Assembly (NCBI GenBank): GCA_947499255.1
Contig: CANMNF010000001.1
Coordinates: forward strand, 372,001 to 436,000
Source: an uncultured Sphingomonadaceae bacterium
Lineage (GTDB): Bacteria; Pseudomonadota; Alphaproteobacteria; Sphingomonadales; Sphingomonadaceae
Reading direction: 5' to 3'
Length of the DNA: 64,000 nt
Shown: piece by piece, positions 44,184-53,748 of the stretch
Numbering within the stretch: the stretch's first letter is position 1
How the letters are laid out: each line of letters starts with the position of its first letter
Translations under genes and position numbers: made by a program
The notes under the pieces: generated by a model
What the model was told of the DNA's origin: nothing
Databases searched by the model: none
What the model saw: only the letters and a program-made list of their open reading frames with translations

Positions 44184-46739
44184 ATGGGCAACGTCCTCAG
44201 CAACATTGTCGATCTCGTCGTGGGAGACAGCCGCAAGCCGGAGCAAAATGCACGGCCAGCGGCGATACCGATGCTCTCGCATTATCTGGGCTATCGCTCG
44301 TTCGATGAGAACAAGCGGATATTCCATCAGGTTCGGTCCAAGGGATTCATTCTTGAGCTCGCTCCCTTGGTCGGTGCGAACGATCGCGTCAGCGACATGA
44401 TCGGCTCGATCTTCTCCGATATCCTGTTGCCCGGAACCAAGTTCAGCGTGACAAACTATGCAAGTCCGCGTGTTGCCGAGAAGCTGCAGGCTTGGGCGTT
44501 GCCTCGTATCAAAGCTTCTGGCGTGTTTCAGACCCTTGCTCGCCACCGGCTCGACAAGCTTACGGGCGGCGCGTGGTCCACACTCGCTAGCGACGGCCCG
44601 TTCTTCGTGCGCAATTTTCGGGTCATCATGTCGGTCGGGGTTACGGATGGATCATCGCTTACGAGCGAAGAGCTGCAGACCATGCGCGATGGCATTATCT
44701 CGGCGCTGGAATCGATCGATGTCCCGGTCAAGGAATACGAGCCGACCGATCTCATCCGCTTGTTCGACGAGATGCTTGCGCCTTCAACCGGCGCCGGCGA
44801 CGAAGTGCCTGGCTACAATCGGTTCGATCCGATCAACGAGCAATGCGTCCGGCGCGATCTCGTCACCCACGTCGAAAAGGACCGTGTGATCCTTCAAGCG
44901 CAATCGCTGCGCCCGACCGGCGCGACCGTCGAAGGCGTGCCGGAGATGAAGGATTTCGTGCCGGAGCGTTTTGATATTCGCACGATGGCTGTGCGCAATT
45001 TTCCCGATCGGTGGGCTCCTTGGGATACTCAGAAGATGATCGGTGATATCTTCAATCCCAAGCTCAGCCTGCCGTGCCCTGTTCTCCAAACGGTTTGCGG
45101 CATCATCCCGAGCCAGGAATCCTCCGAAGGCAAAGCGGGCTATAAATTCGCACGCACCAGCTCGCTTGCGGAAGGCAAGGGCGTGAAGCTGGTCCCCAAG
45201 CTCCGCACCGAAGCGAGCGAATGGGAGTTTGTCCAGGACCGCGTCAAACAGGGCGAGAAGCTCGTCCAATGTTATTATGCCGTGACGATCCTTTCTCCGA
45301 AGGGCAGGGGAGAACCGTGTGAGCGCACCCTGAAGGCGCTTTACAAAGCAAGCGGGTGGGATCTCATCGATGAGACCCACATTCAGCTTCCGGCCTTTAT
45401 GTCGCATTTTCCGCTGATGGTCGCGGATGGTCTCGACCATGATCTGAGGCGCATGAAGCGGCTGCGCACGATGCGTTCGGCGAATGTGGCCGCGATTGCG
45501 CCGGTCCAGGGCGAGTATGTTGGCGGCAACATCCCGCATTGCCTGTTCATCGGAAGGCGAGGACAGCCGCAATTCTGGTCGCCGTTCCAGAATTCAGCCG
45601 GCAACCACAATGTCGCGATTGCAGGCAAGTCCGGTTCAGGCAAATCGGTGCTGCTGCAGGATCTGACGGCCAGTTTTGCGGGTGTCGGGGCCAAGACCAT
45701 CGTCATCGATGATGGGCGTAGCTTTGAACATATGGCCAAGGCGCTTGGCGGCACTTTCACCGAGTTCAAACTGTCCTCGGGCATCTCAATTAATCCCTTC
45801 CGCATGATCGACGAAAAACTTGCGGAGGGCGATGACGATTACCTCGTCGATTGCCTCGCCATGCTCAAATCGATCATTTCGCAGATGGCGCGGAATGAAA
45901 CGCGATTGAACGACACCGAGCGCGGGTTGATCGATCAGGCGGTCAATTTGGTCTGGGACGCCCACGGCCGTGACGGCACGGTCGATCATGTGATCGACGC
46001 GCTCAAAGGGGCCGGACACCCTTACGCTTACGATCTTGCGACTTCGCTTCTGCCATTTGCTGCGAGCGGCACATTCGGTCGATTTTTTCTAGGTGAAGCT
46101 AACCTCGATCTTTCGGCCGATCTCACTGTCTTCGAACTCTCGGATCTTGCGACGCGCGAGGAACTGCGCGGCGTTGTTCTGACCTCGATCATGTTCATCG
46201 CTTCGCAGGTCATGCGCCGAATGGACCGCGCGATCCCGAAACCGCTGATCATCGATGAAGCTTGGCAGATGCTGAAGGGCGGGGCGATGGCCGACTTCGT
46301 TGAGACCTATTCGCGCACCTGCCGCAAATATGGCGGTTCTCTCATCACCGCGACCCAATCGATCCACGATTATTACAAGTCCGAAGGCTCGCGCGCGGCG
46401 CTTGAAAACTCCGACTGGTTCTTGATCCTCCAGCAAAAGGGTGAGACAATTTCTGACTTCCGGAACTCGGATCGCTTCGAAATGGACGGGATGACCGAGG
46501 CTTTGCTGCGAAGCCTCAAGCGCAACGGGATCGACTATTCGGATATCTTTATCCGCGGGCCCGATACTGAAAGCGTTGGTCGCCTCGTACTCGATCGGTT
46601 TTCAGGGACGCTTTATTCGTCGAGTCCCGACGTCTTCGCCGAGATCGAGGACCTCGTGCACTGCGGCTGCACCATGCAGGAGGCCATCGAAGCGGTCGCC
46701 TTCCCTGATGTGGCGCCTCTGCGGGAGGCTGCGGAATGA
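44184..46739 (+). CDS. traC: Type IV secretion ATPase TraC
   Basis: 851 residues. N-terminal VirB4-like domain, Walker A AGKSGSGKSVLLQDL at about residue 480, Walker B PLIIDEAWQML at about 685, and SLITATQSIHDYY as the Q-containing sensor motif. VirB4/TraC-class ATPase powering pilus assembly, associated with the inner membrane. RBS GTGGAG; overlaps next gene by 4 bases. Confidence 0.96.
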   Translation: MGNVLSNIVDLVVGDSRKPEQNARPAAIPMLSHYLGYRSFDENKRIFHQVRSKGFILELAPLVGANDRVSDMIGSIFSDILLPGTKFSVTNYASPRVAEKLQAWALPRIKASGVFQTLARHRLDKLTGGAWSTLASDGPFFVRNFRVIMSVGVTDGSSLTSEELQTMRDGIISALESIDVPVKEYEPTDLIRLFDEMLAPSTGAGDEVPGYNRFDPINEQCVRRDLVTHVEKDRVILQAQSLRPTGATVEGVPEMKDFVPERFDIRTMAVRNFPDRWAPWDTQKMIGDIFNPKLSLPCPVLQTVCGIIPSQESSEGKAGYKFARTSSLAEGKGVKLVPKLRTEASEWEFVQDRVKQGEKLVQCYYAVTILSPKGRGEPCERTLKALYKASGWDLIDETHIQLPAFMSHFPLMVADGLDHDLRRMKRLRTMRSANVAAIAPVQGEYVGGNIPHCLFIGRRGQPQFWSPFQNSAGNHNVAIAGKSGSGKSVLLQDLTASFAGVGAKTIVIDDGRSFEHMAKALGGTFTEFKLSSGISINPFRMIDEKLAEGDDDYLVDCLAMLKSIISQMARNETRLNDTERGLIDQAVNLVWDAHGRDGTVDHVIDALKGAGHPYAYDLATSLLPFAASGTFGRFFLGEANLDLSADLTVFELSDLATREELRGVVLTSIMFIASQVMRRMDRAIPKPLIIDEAWQMLKGGAMADFVETYSRTCRKYGGSLITATQSIHDYYKSEGSRAALENSDWFLILQQKGETISDFRNSDRFEMDGMTEALLRSLKRNGIDYSDIFIRGPDTESVGRLVLDRFSGTLYSSSPDVFAEIEDLVHCGCTMQEAIEAVAFPDVAPLREAAE

Positions 46740-47080
46740 ACTCCCTGTCTCAAACAAAGACCCGCGCAGGCCACCAAGAACGCAGGCAAGACGCGCTGCT
46801 TGTGGGTCTCCGGCTTGCTGGTTGGCTTGCGACGAGCGTGATGGCAACGCTCGGCGTCGCGACGCTCTTCTTCTGGCTTCTCGGCAGCTTCACGCTGCCC
46901 GGCACAATGCTGCAGCTCGACAATCTCACTTCGCGCTATCTCGAAGCGGATGCGGCGCGAAGAGCGCAGTTCAACTCGATCATCTGCGCCGTCCTCGGCC
47001 TCTCTTTTGCGTTCATCGCTTTTTTCCGCCGCGCAAGTCTTCGCGCTGCCTTCGATGTCACGGGAGGTGACCATGACTGA
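46736..47080 (+). CDS. Hypothetical membrane protein in tra operon (between traC and trbI)
   Basis: 114 residues, two hydrophobic segments (WLATSVMATLGVATLFFWLL and FNSIICAVLGLSFAFIAFF). Not one of the named F-plasmid genes by sequence. Overlaps traC by 4 bases and trbI by 8, so it is co-translated with the transfer system. Function unknown; may be a lineage-specific component. Confidence 0.65.
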   Translation: MNSLSQTKTRAGHQERRQDALLVGLRLAGWLATSVMATLGVATLFFWLLGSFTLPGTMLQLDNLTSRYLEADAARRAQFNSIICAVLGLSFAFIAFFRRASLRAAFDVTGGDHD

Positions 47081-47627
47081 TCTGTTCGAGAATGCTGGTA
47101 TGGAACTCGATCCAGACCCCAACACGCGTGCTCGGCCGCGTGCCAAAATCCGTCGATTTGTCGGAATGACGCCGCGCGAATTCATCATGCTGGGTGCTGC
47201 CATCGCGATCTTCATTTGGGGAGCATGGGTCACCAAGAACCTTGTCTCTGATGATGCCGGCGAACCAGAGTTCGTGCAACTCCAGTTGCAGTCGATCATC
47301 AGCGAATATCTAACGGCTCAGGCGCGTTCGAGTGCCGATGAGCAGACCGCAGCCCAGCAAACCGGCATCTTCATGACCACACTGGATCGGACGGTCGCTG
47401 GCCTGTCTGAAAGTGGCAAAGTCATTCTGGTTCATGAGGCCATTATTGGAGGGGATATTCCCGATGTGACCGAAAGCGTGAAGGCGGCTGTCTACGCCAA
47501 GGTCCCGCGCCCGCAGATCGCGCAGGCGCCGAACGCAGCCCAGCCGTCTCAGGCCGCGCGTGTCCAAGGCGAAATGCAGGCCTTCATGGCATCCAATGAG
47601 GGAGGCGAAGGCGATGGCGCGCGCTAA
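47073..47627 (+). CDS. trbI: TrbI-like inner-membrane protein
   Basis: 184 residues from ATG 47073. One N-terminal membrane helix (MTPREFIMLGAAIAIFIWGA), a periplasmic domain with VQLQLQSIISEYL, ...KVILVHEAIIGGDIPDVTESV typical of F-type TrbI, which affects pilus retraction. Longer than F TrbI (about 128) owing to a C-terminal Ala/Pro/Gln tail. Confidence 0.85.
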   Translation: MTDLFENAGMELDPDPNTRARPRAKIRRFVGMTPREFIMLGAAIAIFIWGAWVTKNLVSDDAGEPEFVQLQLQSIISEYLTAQARSSADEQTAAQQTGIFMTTLDRTVAGLSESGKVILVHEAIIGGDIPDVTESVKAAVYAKVPRPQIAQAPNAAQPSQAARVQGEMQAFMASNEGGEGDGAR

Positions 47628-48150
47628 GACCCACCGTCCAGAGACCAGGCGTCTCTCAACCAAGGGCAAGCTTCTCGCATTCGCAGCGCTCTTCGGTGTG
47701 TTCGGCGCGGTCAGCGCGCTCGATGAATGGTCCCAGAACCACGCCTTGATGATTAACGCCACGGACTCGCTGCCCAACTGGGCTTTCCTTGTCGAGAGTG
47801 GTGGTTTCCCCAAGCGCGGCGATTACGTGATTTTCCATCCAGGCGATGACCCGGTGACCAAGAAGTACTTCGGTGATGAGCCCGAAGCTTTCGCGAAGAT
47901 CGCGTTCGGCATACCCGGCGATGTCGTGACCCGCGAAGGCGGCGACGTCATGGTCAATGGAAAGCGCATCGCATCGCTCAAACCCCTGACCAAAAACGGT
48001 GATCCACTCTCCAAGGGACCTGTCGGCGCTGTCCCTGAAGGCTGCGTTTTCGCGGCGACGCCGCATAAGGATGGGTTCGACAGCCGGTATTCGCATATCG
48101 GATTTGTGTGCCGTGACCGTCTGGTCGGCACCGGGCAGCCGATCCTGTGA
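47614..48150 (+). CDS. S26-family signal peptidase (conjugative TraF-type)
   Basis: 178 residues from ATG 47614 (GGGAGGCG site), overlapping trbI. One membrane helix, then the S26 catalytic region: Ser in ATDSLPNWAF and Lys in AKIAFGIPGDVV, followed by GGDVMVNGKRI. Plasmid-borne members mature or cyclise pilin in IncP; here it may process TraA or another substrate. Named by some TraF, but distinct from the F-type TraF at 52942. Confidence 0.88.
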   Translation: MARAKTHRPETRRLSTKGKLLAFAALFGVFGAVSALDEWSQNHALMINATDSLPNWAFLVESGGFPKRGDYVIFHPGDDPVTKKYFGDEPEAFAKIAFGIPGDVVTREGGDVMVNGKRIASLKPLTKNGDPLSKGPVGAVPEGCVFAATPHKDGFDSRYSHIGFVCRDRLVGTGQPIL

Positions 48151-48803
48151 AGCGCCGCGTTCTTCTTGCTGCGTTGATGGCGCTGGGCGCTTCGGCGAGT
48201 GCGTCTCCGTCATCGACAGCGCAGGCGGTGGATCATGGGCAGATGGGTCAGACCTGGCTCGTGATCGAGCCTGATCTGATGTCGGTTATCAAGGCCCGCC
48301 TCGATCACGCTGAGGCTAGCGGCAAGCTCGACGAGCTCAACGAGCGCTTCGCAGCGAGGGTCAAAGAGCGTGTGATGCGGCCGGTTCCTGTAAGCGGTAT
48401 CGCGCGCGCGGAGGTAACCCGCAGCTGGGAGTTCGATCCTTCGATCATCGTTGAAAACGACATTCGCGATCACAAGGGCAATCTCATCGCGGCTGCTGGC
48501 CAGCGTGTGAACCCGCTTGCCACTTCAGTGCTCAGCAAAAGCCTCGTTTTCGTCGATGGCGATGATGCCGATGAGGTCGAATGGGCGCTTCAGCACGGCT
48601 CGGACCAGCGAGCCAAAATCATCTTCGTCGACGGCTCGCCCTTCGAACTGATGAAGGTGCACCGACGCCGGTTCTACTTCGATCAGAACGGCACGCTCAC
48701 CAGCCATTTCGGGATCACGCGCACTCCCGCGCTGGTCGAACAGCAAGGCGAGATCCTGCTCGTGACCGAGCAGGTGATTGCGCGGAAAGGGAAGGGGGAA
48801 TGA
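48147..48803 (+). CDS. traW: Conjugative transfer protein TraW
   Basis: 218 residues from GTG 48147. Signal peptide, then RSWEFDPSIIVENDIRDHKG and NPLATSVLSKSLVFVDGDD, the TraW family core, and C-terminal KVHRRRFYFDQNG..TSHFGITRTPALVEQ. TraW is a periplasmic pilus-assembly protein that works with TraU and TrbC. Overlaps neighbours at both ends. Confidence 0.94.
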   Translation: MKRRVLLAALMALGASASASPSSTAQAVDHGQMGQTWLVIEPDLMSVIKARLDHAEASGKLDELNERFAARVKERVMRPVPVSGIARAEVTRSWEFDPSIIVENDIRDHKGNLIAAAGQRVNPLATSVLSKSLVFVDGDDADEVEWALQHGSDQRAKIIFVDGSPFELMKVHRRRFYFDQNGTLTSHFGITRTPALVEQQGEILLVTEQVIARKGKGE

Positions 48804-49072
48804 GCTGGCTCAGAGACATAATGCCGGTGCCCCTGGCCGCGCCGGAAACAAGAGAGCTTCGCAGCGCGCGGTATCGCACGATGGGGTCTTGCGTGCTGGT
48901 TGCGACGTTTGTCCTGTTTTTCGAGCCGCTTCATGCTGCTCTTGGGCCGTTTGCGCTTCCGATGCTGGCTGCGGCTGCGACCTACTCGATCGTTCAGAGC
49001 TGGCTCTGGATCAAAGCCAAGAACGCGGCGGATGATGCCTGGCTTTACCGGGAGAGTGGTGATGTGGCGTAA
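48800..49072 (+). CDS. Hypothetical small membrane protein between traW and traU
   Basis: 90 residues from ATG 48800 (4-base overlap with traW). Two hydrophobic segments (TMGSCVLVATFVLFFEPLHA and LPMLAAAATYSIVQSWLWI). Overlaps traU by 11 bases. No named F gene occupies this place to my knowledge; function unknown. Confidence 0.62.
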   Translation: MSWLRDIMPVPLAAPETRELRSARYRTMGSCVLVATFVLFFEPLHAALGPFALPMLAAAATYSIVQSWLWIKAKNAADDAWLYRESGDVA

Positions 49073-50087
49073 GCTCCTTGGATTTCTGGCGGCATTGGCG
49101 GCGTTCGCTTTTTCCGTGCCTGTGGCTGCCCAGGGGCTGCCATCGGGGCCGGGGCGTTGCTCCGGCTCTTTCGTCAATCCGATCACCGATGTGTGCTGGG
49201 GCTGCATGTTTCCGCTGTCCTTGGGCTCGCTCAAGATCTGGCCCAGCTCGCGTGCGGACACGAAGAACCCGGACCTCCCCATCTGCGCCTGCGGCACGCC
49301 GGTCCCGCGCATCGGTCTCGCCATGGGCTTCTGGGAGCCTGTTCGGTTGATCGATGTCTCGACCAAGCCCTGGTGCTTTCCCAATCTCGGCGGCATCAAG
49401 CTCGATCCCGGCTTTCCGATCGGCAACGGCTACGCCTCGAATGTGTCGCAGATCGGCGGCCAATCGCAGATGACGGCGAAGTACCACGTTCACTATTACA
49501 TCTATCCGCTGCTCTACTGGCTCGAGATCGTCACCGACTTCCTCTGTCTCGAGGCGAGCTCTTTCGACGTTGCCTATATGAGCGAAATCGATCCGCTGTG
49601 GCAGGATGATGAACTCGCCGCATTGCTCAATCCTGAAGCGGCTTTGTTCACTTCGCCGATTGCGCAGGCTGCGTGCTCGGCCGATTGCATCTCTGCCACC
49701 GCCAAACTGCCGATCGATGAGCTGTTCTGGTGCTCTGGTTGCCAGGGTCCAATGTACCCGATGAACGGCAATATCGGCGCGAATATCGGGATCAAGCAAT
49801 CCTCACGCCTCGCAGCCGAGCGCATGGTCTTCAAGATGCACCGCCAGGGTCTGGCCTGGGGCACGAGCGGATCAAAGGCGCTGTGCAGCAAGTACATCAT
49901 GCCGATCCTGAAAAAGAGCCAATACCGGCTTCAGCAGGTCAATCCGACCCCGATGGTGAGCGGACGCAAGGCGTGCTCACCGATCGGCGCCACCACCATC
50001 CTGCCTAAGTCGGGCCAGGTCTATCCGGTGAAGGGGGAAGATGTCGGCTTCCTCCTGTGGCGCAAGCGCAATTGCTGCGTGCTTTGA
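49062..50087 (+). CDS. traU: Conjugative transfer protein TraU
   Basis: 341 residues from ATG 49062 (GGGAGAG site). Signal peptide MWRKLLGFLAALAAFAFSVPVAAQ, then Cys-rich TraU body: GRCSGSFVNPITDVCWGCMFP, CACGTPVPRIGLAMGFWEP, AACSADCISATAKLPIDELFWCSGC and the end LLWRKRNCCVL. TraU is a periplasmic protein needed for DNA transfer more than for pilus formation. Confidence 0.95.
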   Translation: MWRKLLGFLAALAAFAFSVPVAAQGLPSGPGRCSGSFVNPITDVCWGCMFPLSLGSLKIWPSSRADTKNPDLPICACGTPVPRIGLAMGFWEPVRLIDVSTKPWCFPNLGGIKLDPGFPIGNGYASNVSQIGGQSQMTAKYHVHYYIYPLLYWLEIVTDFLCLEASSFDVAYMSEIDPLWQDDELAALLNPEAALFTSPIAQAACSADCISATAKLPIDELFWCSGCQGPMYPMNGNIGANIGIKQSSRLAAERMVFKMHRQGLAWGTSGSKALCSKYIMPILKKSQYRLQQVNPTPMVSGRKACSPIGATTILPKSGQVYPVKGEDVGFLLWRKRNCCVL

Positions 50088-50100
50088 GGGGAGGGCTGAC

Positions 50101-50838
50101 ATGAACAGCAAACTTGTCCTGGGAACTGCCGCGCTGACCGCTCTTGGCGGTGTGACAATGGTCTTTGCGCAAAGCATGGAAGGGTTCGACCCTCAGGCAA
50201 TCGAAGCGCGCGCGGATGAGTTTCGCGATGACGCACAAGCCCTATTCGACTACGCGACGACAAACAGTGAACCCCACCGCGAGGAAGCCAAGACGGTTGT
50301 CCAGGACGGTTACGCTGCGATCGAGGACCTCGACGTCTCCAATATCGCGGGTGGTGAGGGGCCTTTCGATTTCGATGAAATGGTTGCTGGCGCCAGGGCT
50401 GGCATGGCGAGCCCCAAGGGCGCGCCGCTCTTTATCGCCTTTGCCAGCCTCTCCATGCCTGAAGAGGCATTGTCGCAAATGATTGTAGACACCACCAAGG
50501 CCGGCGGTGTTGTCGTCTTCCGGGGCTTTGCGGCCGACAACCCTCAGGATTTCATCACTGGCATTCGCGATGTGGTGGATCAGGCGGGCGCAAGCAATGT
50601 CGCGATCGATCCGCGTCTGTTTCGATCATTCGGTGTGGACCGCGTGCCGACCTATGTGGCGCTTTCGAGTGATTTTGAACCGTGCGACCAGCTCGATTGC
50701 GTGACAGCGCCGCCGCCGCATGATCGCATCGCTGGAAATGTCAGCGTCTCCTATGTTCTGGAGACCTTTGCCGATGCCAATGGTCCGGGCGCTCCCGTTT
50801 CGCGCCTCGCGCTGTCGAATATTCGGGGGACGCGATGA
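50101..50838 (+). CDS. trbC: Type-F conjugative transfer protein TrbC
   Basis: 245 residues from ATG 50101 with GGGAGGG in front. Signal peptide to about residue 23 (MVFAQ), a charged helical region, then the TrbC core APLFIAFASLSMPEEALSQM, GGVVVFRGFAAD and VAIDPRLFRSFGVDRVPTYV. This thioredoxin-like-fold family works with TraW in the periplasm. 4-base overlap with traN. Confidence 0.92.
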   Translation: MNSKLVLGTAALTALGGVTMVFAQSMEGFDPQAIEARADEFRDDAQALFDYATTNSEPHREEAKTVVQDGYAAIEDLDVSNIAGGEGPFDFDEMVAGARAGMASPKGAPLFIAFASLSMPEEALSQMIVDTTKAGGVVVFRGFAADNPQDFITGIRDVVDQAGASNVAIDPRLFRSFGVDRVPTYVALSSDFEPCDQLDCVTAPPPHDRIAGNVSVSYVLETFADANGPGAPVSRLALSNIRGTR

Positions 50839-52565
50839 ATGGCCTGCGCTTGCCTGTTGTGTGCGCTGCGCTGCTTGCCACCGGACAGCTCGCTCATGCC
50901 CAGATGACATCCACGGAAGCGCGCGCCGAAGGCGAAGCGCTGGGGGAGGGGGTGCGGGACAGCACGAGTGATTCCATTCTTGCGTCTGGCACTGAAGCCG
51001 AAGTGCCCACCTATGGCGGTACTGACTTTCCGCACTTGGACTATGTCGAAGACCCGGTTGGCTTGAGCACGGCAGGGGAAGCGCAGCGCTATGCAGACGA
51101 TTACAGGACCGTAGTTGATCCCTATCGGACGACCTTTGATCAGACGACGATAGACCTATCGTCCGCACAGGCCATCGAAGCTGATGCTGATACCTATCTA
51201 GGGCCCGGGGTCGCCCCTGACGGTTCCGCCGGCACTTGCGATCCGCTCCCTCCGGGTGGCGGCGGAACCACCACATATCTGGAAAGCTGCAATCAGGGGT
51301 CTGAGCCCTATGATGAAGCGCGGGTGTGTGCGGCGCCGCTTAATGTGCAGGTTTCTGGGCGAATAGACTATCTGCACGAGTGCACCAGCTATTCGATCTT
51401 CCACGTAAATTACATTCCTGGGGCCTGCACCTCGTTAATCACGGATGCGAATTCTCAAGGGGCAAACTGTCGGCGCGAAAGCAGTCGCCCCGGCCCCATT
51501 ATTTGCCTTCAGGGAACGATCAACGACTGCACAGAACCCGAGCCCACGACTATCGACACTTTCGCTTGCGACGAGCCGCTGTCTGGTTGGGCCTATCGCG
51601 AGCGCAATACACTGTCGATCGCTAGCGAAAGCGTTGACGAGAGCATTTGTAGCAGCGCGAAGGGAAATGCGACTTGCACGCTCGACACTGAAGTATGTGT
51701 GTCGCCGAACGAGACGCGTAATATCAATGGTCTAGACGTCCTGCGGCCCTGTTGGGAATGGGAACGCACCTATCAGTGCCAAGGCGTTAGCCCCGCCAAC
51801 GATTGTGGCGATTTAGACGCCCGCCCGGAATGCACGCACAGCCACGATGATTGCCTGAGCTACGATCCAGATGGCGTCACCTGCAACGTCTACGACCGTT
51901 GGTATCAGTGCACGACGCCGAACAGCGGCTCGCCGCCTCCACCTGCCTATGTCTGCGCGGATGATCTCTATTGTATCGACGGCGAATGCACGAGCATCGA
52001 GCGTGAGGCTTCAACTGAATTCAAGGACGCTATGGTTGCCATGAATGTAATGGGCGAGCTGCGCGATGAGTTCGATCCCAATGAGCTGAAGATATTCAGC
52101 GGCGAAAATCTTAAATGCACCAAAAAGCTCTTCGGGCTTTCTAATTGCTGCAGCGGGAAAGGCGTTCCGCTCCTCACACCGTTCCTGTGCAGCAGCGAAG
52201 ATCGCGATGTCGATAAGAAGGATGATGAGGGGCTCTGCTACAATGTCGGGACCTATTGCTCGAACAAAATCCTCGGCGTCTGCACCACCAAGAAGCAATC
52301 CTATTGTTGCTACGGCAGCAAGCTCGTTCGCATCCTCAATGAGCAGGGCAAGGCCCAGCTCGGCATGCAATGGGGCAAACCCAAGGACCCGGATTGCGAA
52401 GGGTTTCTGATCGACCAGTTCCAACAGCTCGATCTGAGCCAGATGGATTTCTCGGAAGTCTACGCCGAGTTCGTGGACGCAGCCAAGCTGCCTGATGAGA
52501 TCGAGATGTCGATCCAGATTCAAGAAAGAATTGAGAATTATTACAACCTCCACGGAGGCGTTTGA
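50835..52565 (+). CDS. traN: Mating-pair stabilisation protein TraN
   Basis: 576 residues, signal peptide MNGLRLPVVCAALLATGQLAHA, many Cys residues (for example TCDPLPPGGGG, RPCWEWERTYQCQGVSPAND, GLSNCCSGKGVP, SYCCYGSKLVRI). The C-terminal CSGKGVPLL...KQSYCCYGSKLVRILNEQGK region is the conserved TraN domain. Outer-membrane adhesin that stabilises mating pairs; the middle, receptor-facing part is variable. Confidence 0.93.
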   Translation: MNGLRLPVVCAALLATGQLAHAQMTSTEARAEGEALGEGVRDSTSDSILASGTEAEVPTYGGTDFPHLDYVEDPVGLSTAGEAQRYADDYRTVVDPYRTTFDQTTIDLSSAQAIEADADTYLGPGVAPDGSAGTCDPLPPGGGGTTTYLESCNQGSEPYDEARVCAAPLNVQVSGRIDYLHECTSYSIFHVNYIPGACTSLITDANSQGANCRRESSRPGPIICLQGTINDCTEPEPTTIDTFACDEPLSGWAYRERNTLSIASESVDESICSSAKGNATCTLDTEVCVSPNETRNINGLDVLRPCWEWERTYQCQGVSPANDCGDLDARPECTHSHDDCLSYDPDGVTCNVYDRWYQCTTPNSGSPPPPAYVCADDLYCIDGECTSIEREASTEFKDAMVAMNVMGELRDEFDPNELKIFSGENLKCTKKLFGLSNCCSGKGVPLLTPFLCSSEDRDVDKKDDEGLCYNVGTYCSNKILGVCTTKKQSYCCYGSKLVRILNEQGKAQLGMQWGKPKDPDCEGFLIDQFQQLDLSQMDFSEVYAEFVDAAKLPDEIEMSIQIQERIENYYNLHGGV

Positions 52566-52567
52566 TC

Positions 52568-52945
52568 GTGCCGGGTGCCGATATCCTTGCCATTGAAAGC
52601 GGCGATCCTTTTCCGCCCGCTCAAGTGCTCGACCTTGCGGTGAGCGTCGCGATCGGGCGCGAGCTTGCAACCAGCGAGGAGGAACTGCTCGCTCTGATCA
52701 GGGAGTGGTTTTTGCGGCCCGCGAGCCGCTCCGAGCTAAGCGCCTCGCTCGCCCGGCTGCAGGGCAAGGGCTGGATCCGGCGCTCGAGCGGTGAGGGGCT
52801 CGATTTCTGCCTTACCGAGGCCGGCGTTGAGGCCGCCACGACATTGTCCGGCGGAATGATCCGCATGATCGACCGCGGCCGGGGGCATTTCAAGACCGCC
52901 TTTCTCCTCCAGATGCTCGATCTCGAAAAAGGAAAATGCCCATGA
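52568..52945 (+). CDS. Hypothetical winged-helix-like protein between traN and traF
   Basis: 125 residues from GTG 52568 (TTG 52562 is possible but too close to the GGAGG site). Soluble. ASRSELSASLARLQGKGWIRRSSGEGLDFCLTEAGVEAA resembles the helix-wing part of PadR/MarR-like DNA-binding folds. Overlaps traF by 4 bases. Not an F-plasmid gene; could regulate tra expression. Unproven. Confidence 0.55.
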   Translation: MPGADILAIESGDPFPPAQVLDLAVSVAIGRELATSEEELLALIREWFLRPASRSELSASLARLQGKGWIRRSSGEGLDFCLTEAGVEAATTLSGGMIRMIDRGRGHFKTAFLLQMLDLEKGKCP

Positions 52946-53748
52946 AAAGACTAGCTCTTCTCAGCCTCGCCGCGATAGCAGCGGCCGTAACCACACCCTC
53001 GCTCGCGCAGACTCTCGCGAACCAGGATCGCGACGAGTTCTATTGCGAAGAGCGCAAGCTCGGTAGCTGGTTCTACTGCAACTCGGAAAAAGCAAAGCGC
53101 GAGGCGCGCGAACGCGCTGGAGCAGCTGCGCCCTCGCCAGAACCAGCGGTGACGCGGATGGAGGCGATCACCCGGCAGCTCGATGAGTTGAAGGCGCGGG
53201 CCATTCTCGACCCGACGCAGGACAACATAGTCAATTATATCCGCTTTCAGCGCGAGCAGCTTGATCGCGCCTCCACCTTTGCCGACGTCTGGAGCAGGGC
53301 GCTCTGGCAAAACCCAGAGCTCGATTACACGCTTCAGCGGCCTGTAGGGACGCTTGCCAAGCAAACCTGGCTCGAGGAACGACGCGATCAGCGCACGGGT
53401 TCAATGGAAGCCCTGACGCAGCGTTATGGCGTCTTCTATTTTTACTCATCCACTTGTTCGGCGTGCCGGACTTTCTCGCCCGTGATGCGCGCTCTGTCTG
53501 ACCGATACGGTTTGGAGGTACTTGCGGTCTCGATGGATGGCGGTCCTAACGAGCATTTCCCGAATTTCGTGATTGATCGAGGCCAGTACCAGCGCATGGG
53601 GCTCCAGGGCGGCACTGTCCCGGCGATCGTCCTTTTCGATACGCACACCAAGCAGCCGGTTCCAATTGGCTACGGCGTCATGGCTGCCGACGATGTGATG
53701 CAGCGCATTTTCTCTCTCACCCAGCTCGAACCAGGGAGCGACTACTGA
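52942..53748 (+). CDS. traF: Conjugative pilus assembly protein TraF
   Basis: 268 residues from ATG 52942. Signal peptide MKRLALLSLAAIAAAVTTPSLAQ, helical middle, then a thioredoxin fold with YFYSSTCSACRTFSPVM (C-x-x-C present, which F-plasmid TraF lacks as recalled) and QGGTVPAIVLFDTHT with cis-Pro. Periplasmic; likely disulfide or assembly function. Stop/start with traH overlap by one base. Confidence 0.92.
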   Translation: MKRLALLSLAAIAAAVTTPSLAQTLANQDRDEFYCEERKLGSWFYCNSEKAKREARERAGAAAPSPEPAVTRMEAITRQLDELKARAILDPTQDNIVNYIRFQREQLDRASTFADVWSRALWQNPELDYTLQRPVGTLAKQTWLEERRDQRTGSMEALTQRYGVFYFYSSTCSACRTFSPVMRALSDRYGLEVLAVSMDGGPNEHFPNFVIDRGQYQRMGLQGGTVPAIVLFDTHTKQPVPIGYGVMAADDVMQRIFSLTQLEPGSDY

